This document shows positions 19,294 to 27,382 of a stretch of DNA of 64,000 nt, in pieces (position 1 is the first letter of the stretch; each line of letters opens with the position of its first letter). Below the pieces are notes generated by a model, which worked only from the letters and a program-made list of their open reading frames with translations, was not told the DNA's origin and made no database searches. A program made the position numbers and the translations under genes. The stretch is taken from positions 1 through 64,000 of the forward strand of contig DASRLO010000084.1 of NCBI GenBank assembly GCA_035648415.1. The letters run 5' to 3'. The stretch is from DATARH01 sp035648415 (GTDB lineage: Bacteria > Pseudomonadota > Alphaproteobacteria > ATCC43930 > CGMCC-115725).

Positions 19294-20680
19294 TGCCGCG
19301 CGCCAGCTTGCCCGACGCGGCGACCTCGATCGCCGGCACCAGGCGGATCGAGACCGGCACCTTGTAGCGCGCGAGCGCGGCGCGGCAATCGTCGAGGATC
19401 TCGCGCTTCAGCGCCTCGGCGTCGGCGGGCTCCGCCGCGGCGACCACGTCGGCGGCGACGATGGCGCCGGTGATCGGGCTCTTGCGCGCCTTGACCAGCG
19501 ACATGCGCACGCCGGGATGGCGGTTGATCACCGCCTCGATCTCCTCGGGGTGGACCTTCTGGCCGCCGATATTGATGACCCCGCCGCGCCGGCCGATGAA
19601 AAAGTAGCGGCCGTCGCGCAGTTCGACCTCGTCGCCGGTATCGACAAACCCGTCCGCGTCGAACAGCGGCGCGGCGCCGTCACCGAGATAGCCGAGCGCA
19701 TTGCGGTTGGACCTGATCCGCAGCGATCCGCCGGCGACGCACATCTCGACATCGCCGCGGCGCCCGATATAGCCCGCCGGGAACCCGGAGCGCCCGTCGC
19801 CGACATCGAACGCCACCCCGGCCTCGGTCGAGGCGAAAGCGTGCGCGACATCGGCGGCCGGGAAGGACGCGCGCAGATGGTCGATGATCGCCTGGTCGGC
19901 GATCTCGCCCGACATGCGCACATAGCGCGGCGCCATCCTCCCCGCCCCCCCGCTCATCAGCGCGCGCCGCCAGTGCGACGGCGTCCCCGAGATGTGGCTG
20001 ACGCGGTGCTCGCCGGCGCGCGTCAGGAAATCGCCGGCCGGCTCCAGGGCGCTCGACAGCACCATCGAGCCGCCGCCCGTCATCGCGCGCAGGAAGATCT
20101 GCAAACCGCCGTAGCGGCGCATGTCGTAGAACGTGCTCCACACCGCGTGGTGGCCGAGCGCGGCGCCGACGGTGATCGCCCCGGTCAGCGTGGCAAGAGT
20201 GTGGACGACCAGCTTCGGCACCCCGGTGGTGCCCGAGGTCAAGAGCACCCATTCGGTCTCGGCGGTGGCCGTCCGGTTGCAGGCCCCCGGGCTGACGCTC
20301 GGGCCACACGGTATAAAGGGGCGCGCGCCGGCGATCTCGGCCGCGGCGCGATCGCCGACGACCGCGTCGGCTTGCGCCGCGGCCATTACCGCAGGCAGAT
20401 GCGCCGCGGCGACATCCGGCGGGCAGAGCACGATCCGCCGCGCGATGCCGTCGAGCTCGATGAGCGCGAGCGCCGCGGGCAGCTGGTCGCGGGTCGACAG
20501 CAGCACCGAGCGGCCGCGCAGTTCGGGAAGCCGCGTGCCGAGGCTCGAACCGCGCGCCAGCGCGGCGAGGCTGATGCGCGAATTCGGGTCCGCCAGCCAG
20601 CGTTCCGCCAGCCGCCCGGCAGCTTTTACCGCCTGCCAGAGGGAAGAAGCCTCACGCCGCTGCGGGGCGCTGTGCGGCAT
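19286..20680 (-). CDS. AMP-forming acyl ligase (ANL superfamily)
   Basis: A 464-residue member of the acyl-CoA synthetase/adenylation family. It has the P-loop LLTSGTTGVPKLVVHT, the ATP-binding YFFIGRRGGVINIGGQKVHP hinge and the C-terminal catalytic Lys in SGKLARGNG. It is shorter than typical acyl-CoA synthetases (~500-550 aa), with a reduced N-terminal domain. Its start lies inside the carrier-protein gene (29-nt overlap), so it probably activates an acid and loads it on that ACP. The acid is unknown: the binding pocket cannot be read reliably by eye. Confidence 0.85.
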   Translation of the reverse strand: MPHSAPQRREASSLWQAVKAAGRLAERWLADPNSRISLAALARGSSLGTRLPELRGRSVLLSTRDQLPAALALIELDGIARRIVLCPPDVAAAHLPAVMAAAQADAVVGDRAAAEIAGARPFIPCGPSVSPGACNRTATAETEWVLLTSGTTGVPKLVVHTLATLTGAITVGAALGHHAVWSTFYDMRRYGGLQIFLRAMTGGGSMVLSSALEPAGDFLTRAGEHRVSHISGTPSHWRRALMSGGAGRMAPRYVRMSGEIADQAIIDHLRASFPAADVAHAFASTEAGVAFDVGDGRSGFPAGYIGRRGDVEMCVAGGSLRIRSNRNALGYLGDGAAPLFDADGFVDTGDEVELRDGRYFFIGRRGGVINIGGQKVHPEEIEAVINRHPGVRMSLVKARKSPITGAIVAADVVAAAEPADAEALKREILDDCRAALARYKVPVSIRLVPAIEVAASGKLARGNG

Positions 20681-20912
20681 TCTCGTAAAGCCTGATGAAA
20701 TCGCCGACCGTCACCGGAAAATCGATCTCGTCCTCGGCGCCGAACGGGTCGAGGCCGAGCTGATCCTCGAGCCGCGCGACGATGATGGCGAAGCACAGCG
20801 AATCGAGGCCGGTCTCGAGCAGTCCGAGGTCGTCCGCCAGCGGGGCCAGGGTTTTGTGCTGCTCCGTCGCCACCTCGGCGAACAGGGTTCTGATTTCCGA
20901 TCCGACCAGCAT
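20652..20912 (-). CDS. Acyl carrier protein (dedicated)
   Basis: An 86-residue carrier protein. The phosphopantetheine site is in ETGLDSLCFAIIVARLED with Ser 38, and the second half gives the expected helices. A GGAG site lies about 7 nt before the ATG. This is not the housekeeping AcpP, whose motif is DSLD followed by an acidic helix, and it sits next to its own ligase and reductase. Together they form a small loading and reducing module. The 136-bp gap upstream (20913-21048) separates it from the decarboxylase and may hold its own promoter. Confidence 0.85.
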   Translation of the reverse strand: MLVGSEIRTLFAEVATEQHKTLAPLADDLGLLETGLDSLCFAIIVARLEDQLGLDPFGAEDEIDFPVTVGDFIRLYENAAQRPAAA

Positions 20913-21048
20913 GGAGGACTCCGGGGGATGTAGATTGCGTCAGGTTGTGCACCGCGGCGGGTTAACAATCCGCGAAACCGCCCAATCGTCGTGATTTGGT
21001 CCGGTGAAGTCAAAAAATTCCGCCGCGGCCGATTGCTCGCGGGCGCCA

Positions 21049-22464
21049 TTATGCGGCTTCATCCAGCGCCGCGACCAGCGCGGCGACATCCTCGGGCGTC
21101 GTCTCGCCATGCGTGACGCAGGCGCGGATGACCTTGCGGCCTTCGAACGCCGCCGCCGAAATCCACGCCCGGCCCGAGGCGAGCACGCGGGCGACGATCG
21201 CTGGGACCTCGGCAGAGCCGGGCGGCGGCTCGATGCACAGCACCGCGACCGGCGAATTGTTGACGATTTTCCAGCCGCGCGCCGCAAGCCGCTCGCCGAG
21301 CAGCGCGGCAAGCTCGATCGAATGCTCGACATGCCGCGCGTAACCGGCCCAGCCGGCGGCGGCGAGCGACAGGAAGAGGCGCAGACCGAGAAACCGTCGC
21401 GACCATTGCACCGAACTGAGGTAGGGGTCGCTGCCGGCGTTGTGCGACGGCATATACCCGGTCGAGACATGGAACGCGCGCGACGCAACGTCGGGCTGCC
21501 GGGTGAAGAACATGCCGCAGCCCATCGTCACCGCGAACCATTTATGCGCGTCGATGGTCAGCGAATCCGCGGCCTCGATCCCGGCGAGCGCGGCGCGGTG
21601 CCGGTCCGAAGCGATCAGCGCCCCGCCCCAGGCCGCGTCGATGTGCAGCCACAGCCCCTCGCGCCGGGCGATCTGCGCGCAAAGCGCCAGCGGGTCGATC
21701 ATCCCGGCGTTGGTGGTGCCCGCCGTCGCGACCACCATCACCGGCACAAGGCCGGCGGCCCGGTCGGCGGCGATCGCCGCGTCCAGGGCGGTCGGGTCGA
21801 GCCGCCCGCTGCCGTCGGTCGCCACCAGCCGCACCGCATCGCGGCCGATCCCGGCCTGGTGCGCGATCTTGAACCAGGCGAGATGGCTCTCGCGCGAGGC
21901 GTAGAACGCCGGCTGCCCGGCAAAGGCGCGCGCTCCCGTCGCGGCGAACCCGTCATGCGCGGCGGTCAGCGCGCAGATCAGCGCGGTGAAGTTGGCTTCG
22001 GCGCCGCCGCTGGTGAAATGGCCGGTGGTTTCCGCCGGCAGCCCGGCGCGGCGCGCGACCTGGGCGATGACATGCGCCTCGATCGCGACCGCGGCGGGTG
22101 AGGTCGTCGCGGTGGCGAGTTGCGGGTTGAACGCGGCGGCGATGCGGTCGGCGCATTGCGCCGGATAGGTCGGCGACGGGTTGAACAGCCCGAAATAGCG
22201 CGGATGCGTCATGTGGGTGACGCCGTGCTCGAGCTGTTCGATGGTCCACGCGAGCAGAGCGTCGAGCGGCGCAGGCGCGGCGAAATCGAACTCGGCCAGC
22301 GCGCGCCGAAACGCTTCTCGGTCAACATCCGGCGCCGCCGAACCCTGCCTTACCCGCGCGTCGGCGGCGAGCAGCGCTTCGGTCAGCCGGTCTGCGGAGC
22401 GCCGGCGCTCCTCGCGCGCCGGGAACAGGGCCGATCCCGATGCGGTTGCGTGCCCCTCGGGCAT
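21049..22464 (-). CDS. PLP-dependent group II decarboxylase
   Basis: A 471-residue aspartate-aminotransferase-fold decarboxylase of the aromatic-amino-acid/glutamate decarboxylase group. The PLP lysine is Lys 308 in TIDAHKWF, the ring-binding Asp is at 276 (HIDAAWGG), and the cofactor-stacking His is about 194 (RESHLAW). The substrate could be an aromatic or acidic amino acid; the sequence does not decide. The start is 3 nt after the MetA-like stop, so it is co-transcribed with the MetY and MetA-like genes. This hints that the substrate may be a methionine- or homoserine-related amino acid. Confidence 0.87.
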   Translation of the reverse strand: MPEGHATASGSALFPAREERRRSADRLTEALLAADARVRQGSAAPDVDREAFRRALAEFDFAAPAPLDALLAWTIEQLEHGVTHMTHPRYFGLFNPSPTYPAQCADRIAAAFNPQLATATTSPAAVAIEAHVIAQVARRAGLPAETTGHFTSGGAEANFTALICALTAAHDGFAATGARAFAGQPAFYASRESHLAWFKIAHQAGIGRDAVRLVATDGSGRLDPTALDAAIAADRAAGLVPVMVVATAGTTNAGMIDPLALCAQIARREGLWLHIDAAWGGALIASDRHRAALAGIEAADSLTIDAHKWFAVTMGCGMFFTRQPDVASRAFHVSTGYMPSHNAGSDPYLSSVQWSRRFLGLRLFLSLAAAGWAGYARHVEHSIELAALLGERLAARGWKIVNNSPVAVLCIEPPPGSAEVPAIVARVLASGRAWISAAAFEGRKVIRACVTHGETTPEDVAALVAALDEAA

Positions 22465-22467
22465 CGA

Positions 22468-23469
22468 TCAGGCGTAGGTCGGAGTGGCGGGCGGCGCGCC
22501 AGCCAACGCGGCTGCCGGCTGCGCCCAGCCAGCCCGCGGCGACCGCCGCCCGCCCAGATAGTCGAGCCAGTTCGTGTAAATTCGCGCCGCCGCCTCGCGC
22601 CACGGCGCGGTCAACTGGCGGCCCACCGCGGCGGCCGGGAATTCCTCGAGCAGCGCCCGATCGACCTGCGCCAGCGCCCGCTCGCGAAAGCCGAGCAGCG
22701 CGGCGGTCGCCTCCTCGTCGAAGGAGCCGTGCGGCAGTTCCGGATAGCGCTCGTTCTCACCGGAGAAAAACCGGCGCACGTCGCGGCGGTATTCGCCGAA
22801 CAGCGCCGTCGCGTCGTATTCCGGATGTCCCTGCAGGAAGACGAAGAGGCTGTTGCGCTCCTTGATGAAGAAATCGACCCCGGCCTGCGCCGAGCGCGAC
22901 AGGATTTGGTAGCCCGCAGCCTCCAGCGCCGCCTCGGCGACGCCGTTGTAGCGCGAATGCGGCGTCTTCCAGCGCGAGGGGCCGCTGACCAGCGGATGGT
23001 CCTGCGCCTTGTCGCAGTCGAACACCCCGAACAGCTTGCGCCCGAGCGGCTGCCGCTCGATGCCGTCGAGGTGGTAGGCCGCGGCGTGCGAGGCCAGGCA
23101 GGACCAGATCGTCGATGCGGTGTTGTCCTCGGCCCAATCGATGAGGCGCACCAGCGCGGGCCAATAGGGCTCGTCCTCGAACGACGCGGCCTTGGGCTCG
23201 GTGCCGGTCACGATCAGCCCGTCGACCCCGTCCCGCCACAGCGCCGCGATCTCCTCGTGGTGCTGCCGAACATGCGCCAGCCCGGCTTCGGAACGCGGCA
23301 CTCGGGGCAGCGAAAAGATTCGCAGCGACACCGTCCGTTCGCCGGCCGCGCGCGACAGCAGATCGCGCACCTGCCACTCGGTCGTCTTGAGCGCGGCGTC
23401 GGGCATGTTGTTGACGAGGCCGACGACCAGCGCGTCCGAACTCCGGTGGTCAACAGGAAGCAGCGGCAT
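22468..23469 (-). CDS. metA: Homoserine O-acyltransferase, MetA-like
   Basis: A 333-residue protein of the MetA family, which activates homoserine by O-succinylation or O-acetylation. The catalytic Cys is at 124 (SCLASHAAAYHLDG), and the His/Glu motif is QGHPEYDATALFGEYRRD. The segment corresponding to the acyl-donor selectivity site, which is Gly in succinyl and Glu in acetyl enzymes, reads GTEPKAASF. It has neither residue in register, so the donor is uncertain. It lies between the MetY-like and decarboxylase genes with 3-nt gaps on both sides. Confidence 0.8.
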   Translation of the reverse strand: MPLLPVDHRSSDALVVGLVNNMPDAALKTTEWQVRDLLSRAAGERTVSLRIFSLPRVPRSEAGLAHVRQHHEEIAALWRDGVDGLIVTGTEPKAASFEDEPYWPALVRLIDWAEDNTASTIWSCLASHAAAYHLDGIERQPLGRKLFGVFDCDKAQDHPLVSGPSRWKTPHSRYNGVAEAALEAAGYQILSRSAQAGVDFFIKERNSLFVFLQGHPEYDATALFGEYRRDVRRFFSGENERYPELPHGSFDEEATAALLGFRERALAQVDRALLEEFPAAAVGRQLTAPWREAAARIYTNWLDYLGGRRSPRAGWAQPAAALAGAPPATPTYA

Positions 23470-23472
23470 CGG

Positions 23473-24753
23473 CTAACCCCGCGCCGCGGCGGCGAGCGCC
23501 TGGTCGAGATCGGCGACGATGTCGTCGATATGCTCGATGCCGATGCTGAGGCGGATCATCTCGGGCATCACCCCGGCCTTCACCTGGTCCGCCGCCGGCA
23601 TCTGCCGGTGCGTCGTCGAGGCCGGGTGGCAGGCCAGCGACTTGGCGTCGCCGAGATTGACGAGGCGCTTCACCAGCTTCAGCGCGTTGTAGAAGCGCTT
23701 GCCGCCCTCGAACCCGCCCTGCGCCCCGAAGGTCAGCAGCGAGCATGCGCGGCCACCGAGATATTTCTCGGCGAGCCGGTAATAGGGGTTGTCCGGGAAG
23801 CCGACATAATTGACCCAGGCGACGCGCTTGTCGCCGCGCAGGAAATCGGCGACGCGGCGGCCGTTCTCGACATGCCGCTCGACCCTGAGCGCCACCGTTT
23901 CGATGCCCTGCAGCAGCAGGAACGCGCTCAGCGGCGACAGCACCGCGCCGGTCGTGCGCTGATAGACGCTGCGGCAGCGGGCGATATAGGCGCCGGGCCC
24001 AAAATGGTCGGCGTAGACGAGCCCGTGATAGGATTGGTCGGGTTCGCAGAACTGGCGGAAGCGCGCGGCGTGGTTCTTCCACGGGAACTTGCCGCTATCG
24101 ACGATGGCGCCGCCCAAGGTCGTGCCGTGCCCGCCCATGAACTTGGTCAGCGAATGCACCACGACGTCGGCGCCGTACTCGATCGGCCGCAACAGGATCG
24201 GCGTCGCCACCGTGTTGTCGACGACGAGCGGCACGCCGCCGGCATGCGCGACCTCGGCGAGCGCCTCGATGTCGCAGATATTGCCGGCCGGGTTGCCGAC
24301 GCTCTCGCAGAACACCCCGCGCGTGTTCGCGTCGATCAGCTTCTCGATATCGGCCGGGCTGTCCGATTTCGCGAACTTGACCGCGATGCCGAAGCTCGGC
24401 AGCAGATGCGAGAAGAGCGTGTGCGTGGTGCCGTAAAGCTGCGGCACCGAGACGAGATTGGCGCCCGCCGCGGTGAGGTTCAGCACCGCATGGTGCAAGG
24501 CGGCCTGGCCCGAGGCGACGCAGAGCGCGCCGACGCCGCCTTCCAGCAGAGCGACGCGCTTGTCGAGCACATCGACCGTCGGGTTGTTGATGCGGCTGTA
24601 GCGGAAGCCGGCGGCTTCGAGGTTGAACAGAGCGGCGCCGTGCTCGGCGCTGTCGAATTCGTAGGCGGCGGTCTGATAGATCGGCACGGCGACGGCCTTG
24701 GTGGCGGGATCGCCGTCATAACCGCCGTGAACAGCAAGGGTTTCGCTTCGCAC
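23473..24753 (-). CDS. metY: O-acylhomoserine sulfhydrylase / Cys-Met PLP enzyme (MetY-like)
   Basis: A 426-residue member of the Cys/Met-metabolism PLP family. The PLP lysine is Lys 204 in VVHSLTKFMGGHG, the Tyr region is GFRYSRINNPT, and the substrate-Arg region near the C-terminus reads PEMIRLSIGIEH. The GTG start at 24753 follows a GAAGGG site and gives the normal MetY N-terminus (RSETLAVHGG). With the MetA-like gene it can make homocysteine from O-acylhomoserine and sulfide. Other gamma-replacement reactions are also possible in this family. Confidence 0.88.
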   Translation of the reverse strand: MRSETLAVHGGYDGDPATKAVAVPIYQTAAYEFDSAEHGAALFNLEAAGFRYSRINNPTVDVLDKRVALLEGGVGALCVASGQAALHHAVLNLTAAGANLVSVPQLYGTTHTLFSHLLPSFGIAVKFAKSDSPADIEKLIDANTRGVFCESVGNPAGNICDIEALAEVAHAGGVPLVVDNTVATPILLRPIEYGADVVVHSLTKFMGGHGTTLGGAIVDSGKFPWKNHAARFRQFCEPDQSYHGLVYADHFGPGAYIARCRSVYQRTTGAVLSPLSAFLLLQGIETVALRVERHVENGRRVADFLRGDKRVAWVNYVGFPDNPYYRLAEKYLGGRACSLLTFGAQGGFEGGKRFYNALKLVKRLVNLGDAKSLACHPASTTHRQMPAADQVKAGVMPEMIRLSIGIEHIDDIVADLDQALAAAARG

Positions 24754-24827
24754 CTGCCCGACCCCTTCAACACGCGAACATCCGCGCAGCAAATTCTCCG
24801 CCAGTCGGGTGAAATTTCCGTTGCCGG

Positions 24828-25571
24828 TCAGCCCAGCCGCACCGGCCGCAGAAAGACCGGCGCGCGCGGGCTCCGCCGCGTCACGGCGGCGACCGTCGCC
24901 AGTTTCGGCGCCGCGATCGCCAACAGGTCGCGGAACACGGTCCACAGCGGCAAGATCCGGTCGTCGGGCGTGAGATGCCGCGACAGCGAGCCGTGGCCCG
25001 CCCCGTCGTCGCTGTCGAAGCGGATGTGCTCTTCGAGAAAGAAGCGGAACGCGCGCTGCCCCTCGCCCTGCCAGTGCGGCGCCCGCAGCATCGCGCCGAA
25101 CACGCGCGACAGGCCGCCATTCTCGTAGCTGGCGATGCTTGCGGCCCGCGCCGCGTCGTCGACGCAGTGCGTCTTTTCCAAATATGACAAACCGGCGTCG
25201 GTCAGAAGCTGGTCGCGGCCCGCGGGGTGGAATTCCAGCAGGCGGCGCATGAATTCGTCGTGGTTCATCCGCTCGCCGGCAGCGGCGATCCCCGGCCACG
25301 GCGACAGGTTGTCGGTATCGCACTCGCCGGCATAAAGTTCGGCGAGCTTTACATCGTCGGGATGCCGGGCGCAGGCGATCTCGAGGTTTTCGCGGAACTG
25401 GATCGAGAAATAATAATAGGCCTTGGCGACGCGCATTACCTCGTCGTTGCTGAGCTCGTCCCACGCCATGCGGCAGATGCCGTCGATGACCGAGTCGAAG
25501 ACAAAGCATTGGGAGGCGACGCTCGCAATGTCGTCATGGGTCAGCAAATGAAGAACCGTCGACCCGGCCAT
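24828..25571 (-). CDS. Heme-oxygenase-like putative di-iron protein (HDO/iron-containing redox family)
   Basis: A 247-residue, mainly helical protein that I place in the heme-oxygenase-like (PqqC/TenA fold) iron-containing redox group. The clearest sign is FLEEHIRFDSDDGAGHG (178-194): Glu 181, His 182, Asp 186 and His 193 match the E/H...D...H ligand pattern of heme-oxygenase-like di-iron oxidases. An early Glu (61 or 64) could complete the site. Characterised relatives cleave C-C bonds of fatty or amino acids. It heads the MetY/MetA/decarboxylase operon, with a GAGG site 7 nt before the ATG. Family placement is by pattern only. Confidence 0.65.
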   Translation of the reverse strand: MAGSTVLHLLTHDDIASVASQCFVFDSVIDGICRMAWDELSNDEVMRVAKAYYYFSIQFRENLEIACARHPDDVKLAELYAGECDTDNLSPWPGIAAAGERMNHDEFMRRLLEFHPAGRDQLLTDAGLSYLEKTHCVDDAARAASIASYENGGLSRVFGAMLRAPHWQGEGQRAFRFFLEEHIRFDSDDGAGHGSLSRHLTPDDRILPLWTVFRDLLAIAAPKLATVAAVTRRSPRAPVFLRPVRLG

Positions 25572-25794
25572 CGATTACCTCACCACGCCGCGCCTGCGGC
25601 TGTTTTGGTTAAGATAGATTAAAAATACATTCGCCGTCACTTCCGAGCGGAAGCATTCCGATGGTGTGTTTGGAGGCCGCGAAAAGCAAATATAAAGGTA
25701 GTTAAAATTCTTACTATTTTCGAGCTAACACCCGGAGGAGCAGATTGTCGCGCACGGTTTGTTCAACCGCGCGCGGCGCTTCAGGAGGGGCAGG
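25572..25794. promoter_or_regulatory. AT-rich divergent promoter region
   Basis: This intergenic stretch is markedly poorer in GC than its surroundings, especially 25600-25735, with runs such as TTAAAATTCTTACTATTTT on the plus strand. It probably drives the HDO operon leftward and the small ORF rightward. I could not fix confident -35/-10 pairs, and no SAM riboswitch fold was recognised. Confidence 0.4.
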
Positions 25795-26004
25795 ATGTTG
25801 GCGTTCATCGCGCCGCTCGGCGGCTCGATCGACTGCGTCCTATATCCCCTACGAGGCGAACAAGGTGCACAATGGCTGGATGCGCCGGAACTTCAAGGGT
25901 TCGCCGGCGGAGTGGCGTTCAAACTGATCGCGGCGGCGATCTGGCTCGCCGTCGCCGCCATCGCGTTTCGCCGGCGCGGCAGGATGGCCGGGCAGCCGGC
26001 GTAA
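25795..26004 (+). pseudogene. Small membrane-protein ORF with apparent frame switches
   Basis: The ATG at 25795 has a strong AGGAGG site upstream, and the frame reads through to TAA at 26004 (69 aa), ending in one hydrophobic segment (KLIAAAIWLAVAAIAF). Between about 25837 and 25920, however, this frame uses many A/T-ending codons. Another forward frame there has the strong G/C third-position bias of real genes and reads SYIPYEANKVHNGWMRRNF. This suggests two compensating indels in a once-normal gene, or two overlapping coding stretches. Family not recognised. Confidence 0.4.
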
Positions 26005-26141
26005 CCGCGGCTTCACCAATCCCGGCGATAGTGGCCAGCGCGAGCGGTTCGTATTAAAAGAATGCCCGCGACAACCGGCGCGGCGCCCAGCCCCGGTCCG
26101 GCGAGAATTGTTGTCCAGATAGCGGTCTCGGGAGACGAGCG

Positions 26142-26747
26142 GTGCGCGTCGCGACGGTCGAACGCAACACCAAGGAAACGCGAATCAAGGGCCGCGTCGA
26201 TCTCGACGGCGCCGGCGCCAGCAAGATCGCGACCGGGATCGGCTTTCTCGACCACATGCTGGAGCAGCTTTCGCGGCACAGCCTCCTCGACATCTCGCTC
26301 GAGGCCAAAGGCGATCTGCACATCGATTTCCACCACACCACCGAGGACACCGGCTACGTCATCGGCGAAGCCGTATCGAAGGCGCTGGGCGACCGCGCCG
26401 GTATCCAGCGCTACGGCAGCGCGATGATCCCGATGGACGAAACCCTGACCCGGGTCAGCCTCGACGCGTCGAACCGGCCCTATCTGGTGTGGAAGGTCGC
26501 CTTCTCGCGGCCCAAGCTCGGCGAGATGGACACCGAATTGTTCAAGGAGTGGTTCCAGGCGTTCGCCCAATCGGCGGGCGTGACCCTGCACGTCGAGAAC
26601 ATCTACGGCGAGAACAACCATCACATCGTCGAATCCTGTTTTAAGGGCTTGGCGCGGGCCTTGCGCCAGGCGGTCGAAATCGACCCGCGCCGCGCCGGCG
26701 CGGTGCCGTCGACCAAGGGGACGCTGAGCGGCAGCCTCAAATGTTGA
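26142..26747 (+). CDS. hisB: Imidazoleglycerol-phosphate dehydratase
   Basis: The sixth step of histidine synthesis: dehydration of imidazole-glycerol phosphate to imidazole-acetol phosphate, in the cytoplasm. The protein is 201 aa, the monofunctional length (no phosphatase domain). The two manganese-binding repeats are DFHHTTEDTG and ENNHHIVESCFKG. GTG start with a GGGAG site. It overlaps hisH by 7 nt and is the first gene of the his run. Confidence 0.97.
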   Translation: MRVATVERNTKETRIKGRVDLDGAGASKIATGIGFLDHMLEQLSRHSLLDISLEAKGDLHIDFHHTTEDTGYVIGEAVSKALGDRAGIQRYGSAMIPMDETLTRVSLDASNRPYLVWKVAFSRPKLGEMDTELFKEWFQAFAQSAGVTLHVENIYGENNHHIVESCFKGLARALRQAVEIDPRRAGAVPSTKGTLSGSLKC

Positions 26748-27382
26748 CCGCGGTCATCGATTACGGCTCGGGCAACCTGCGCTCGGCGGCGAAGGCGTTC
26801 GAGCGCGCCGCCGGCGAGCTTGGCGGCGCCGAAACCGTCATCGTCACCAGCCGCCCGGACGAGGTCGCCGCCGCCGACCGGATCGTGCTGCCCGGCCAAG
26901 GCGCCTTCGCCGATTGCCGGCGCGGCCTCGCCGCGGTGCCAGGGCTCGAGGACGCGGTGAGCGAGGCGGTGAGCGCCCGCGGGCGCCCGTTCTTCGGCAT
27001 CTGCGTCGGCATGCAGCTGATGGCCGACCGCGGCCGCGAGTTCGAGACCGTCGAGGGGCTCCGGTGGATCGGTGGCGAGGTCGTCGCGATCGATCCCGCC
27101 GACCCGTCCTTCAAGATCCCGCACATGGGCTGGAACGAGCTTGCCCTGCGGCGTTCGCATCCGGTGTTCGACGGCGTCGGCGAGGGGACCCACACCTATT
27201 TCCTCCACAGCTATCATTTTGCCGTCGCCGACCCGGCGGATTTGCTGGCGACCGCCGACTATGCGCAGACGCTGACCGCCGCGGTGGCGCGCGACAACAT
27301 GGTCGGGACCCAATTCCATCCTGAGAAAAGCCAGGAAGCGGGGCTGCGCCTTATCGCCAATTTCCTCAAATGGCGGCCATGA
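26741..27382 (+). CDS. hisH: Imidazole glycerol phosphate synthase, glutamine amidotransferase subunit
   Basis: Supplies ammonia from glutamine to HisF. The protein is 213 aa with the class I amidotransferase nucleophile in FFGICVGMQLM, the catalytic His/Glu in TQFHPEKSQ and an N-terminal VIDYGSGNL. The ATG at 26741 overlaps the end of hisB. The HisF partner lies about 1.3 kb downstream, after the acetyltransferase and hisA. Confidence 0.97.
   Translation: MLTAVIDYGSGNLRSAAKAFERAAGELGGAETVIVTSRPDEVAAADRIVLPGQGAFADCRRGLAAVPGLEDAVSEAVSARGRPFFGICVGMQLMADRGREFETVEGLRWIGGEVVAIDPADPSFKIPHMGWNELALRRSHPVFDGVGEGTHTYFLHSYHFAVADPADLLATADYAQTLTAAVARDNMVGTQFHPEKSQEAGLRLIANFLKWRP

Noticed and set aside
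22120..25128. A ~1000-codon open frame on the plus strand opposite the MetY/MetA/decarboxylase genes
   Set aside because: It is the complement of well-recognised enzymes in GC-rich DNA, with Arg/His/Gln-rich composition and no family motifs.
24754..25794. Possible SAM-II riboswitch before the MetY/MetA-like genes, as is common in alphaproteobacteria
   Set aside because: I looked upstream of MetY (75 nt) and of the HDO gene and found no convincing pseudoknot consensus; a covariance-model search would decide.
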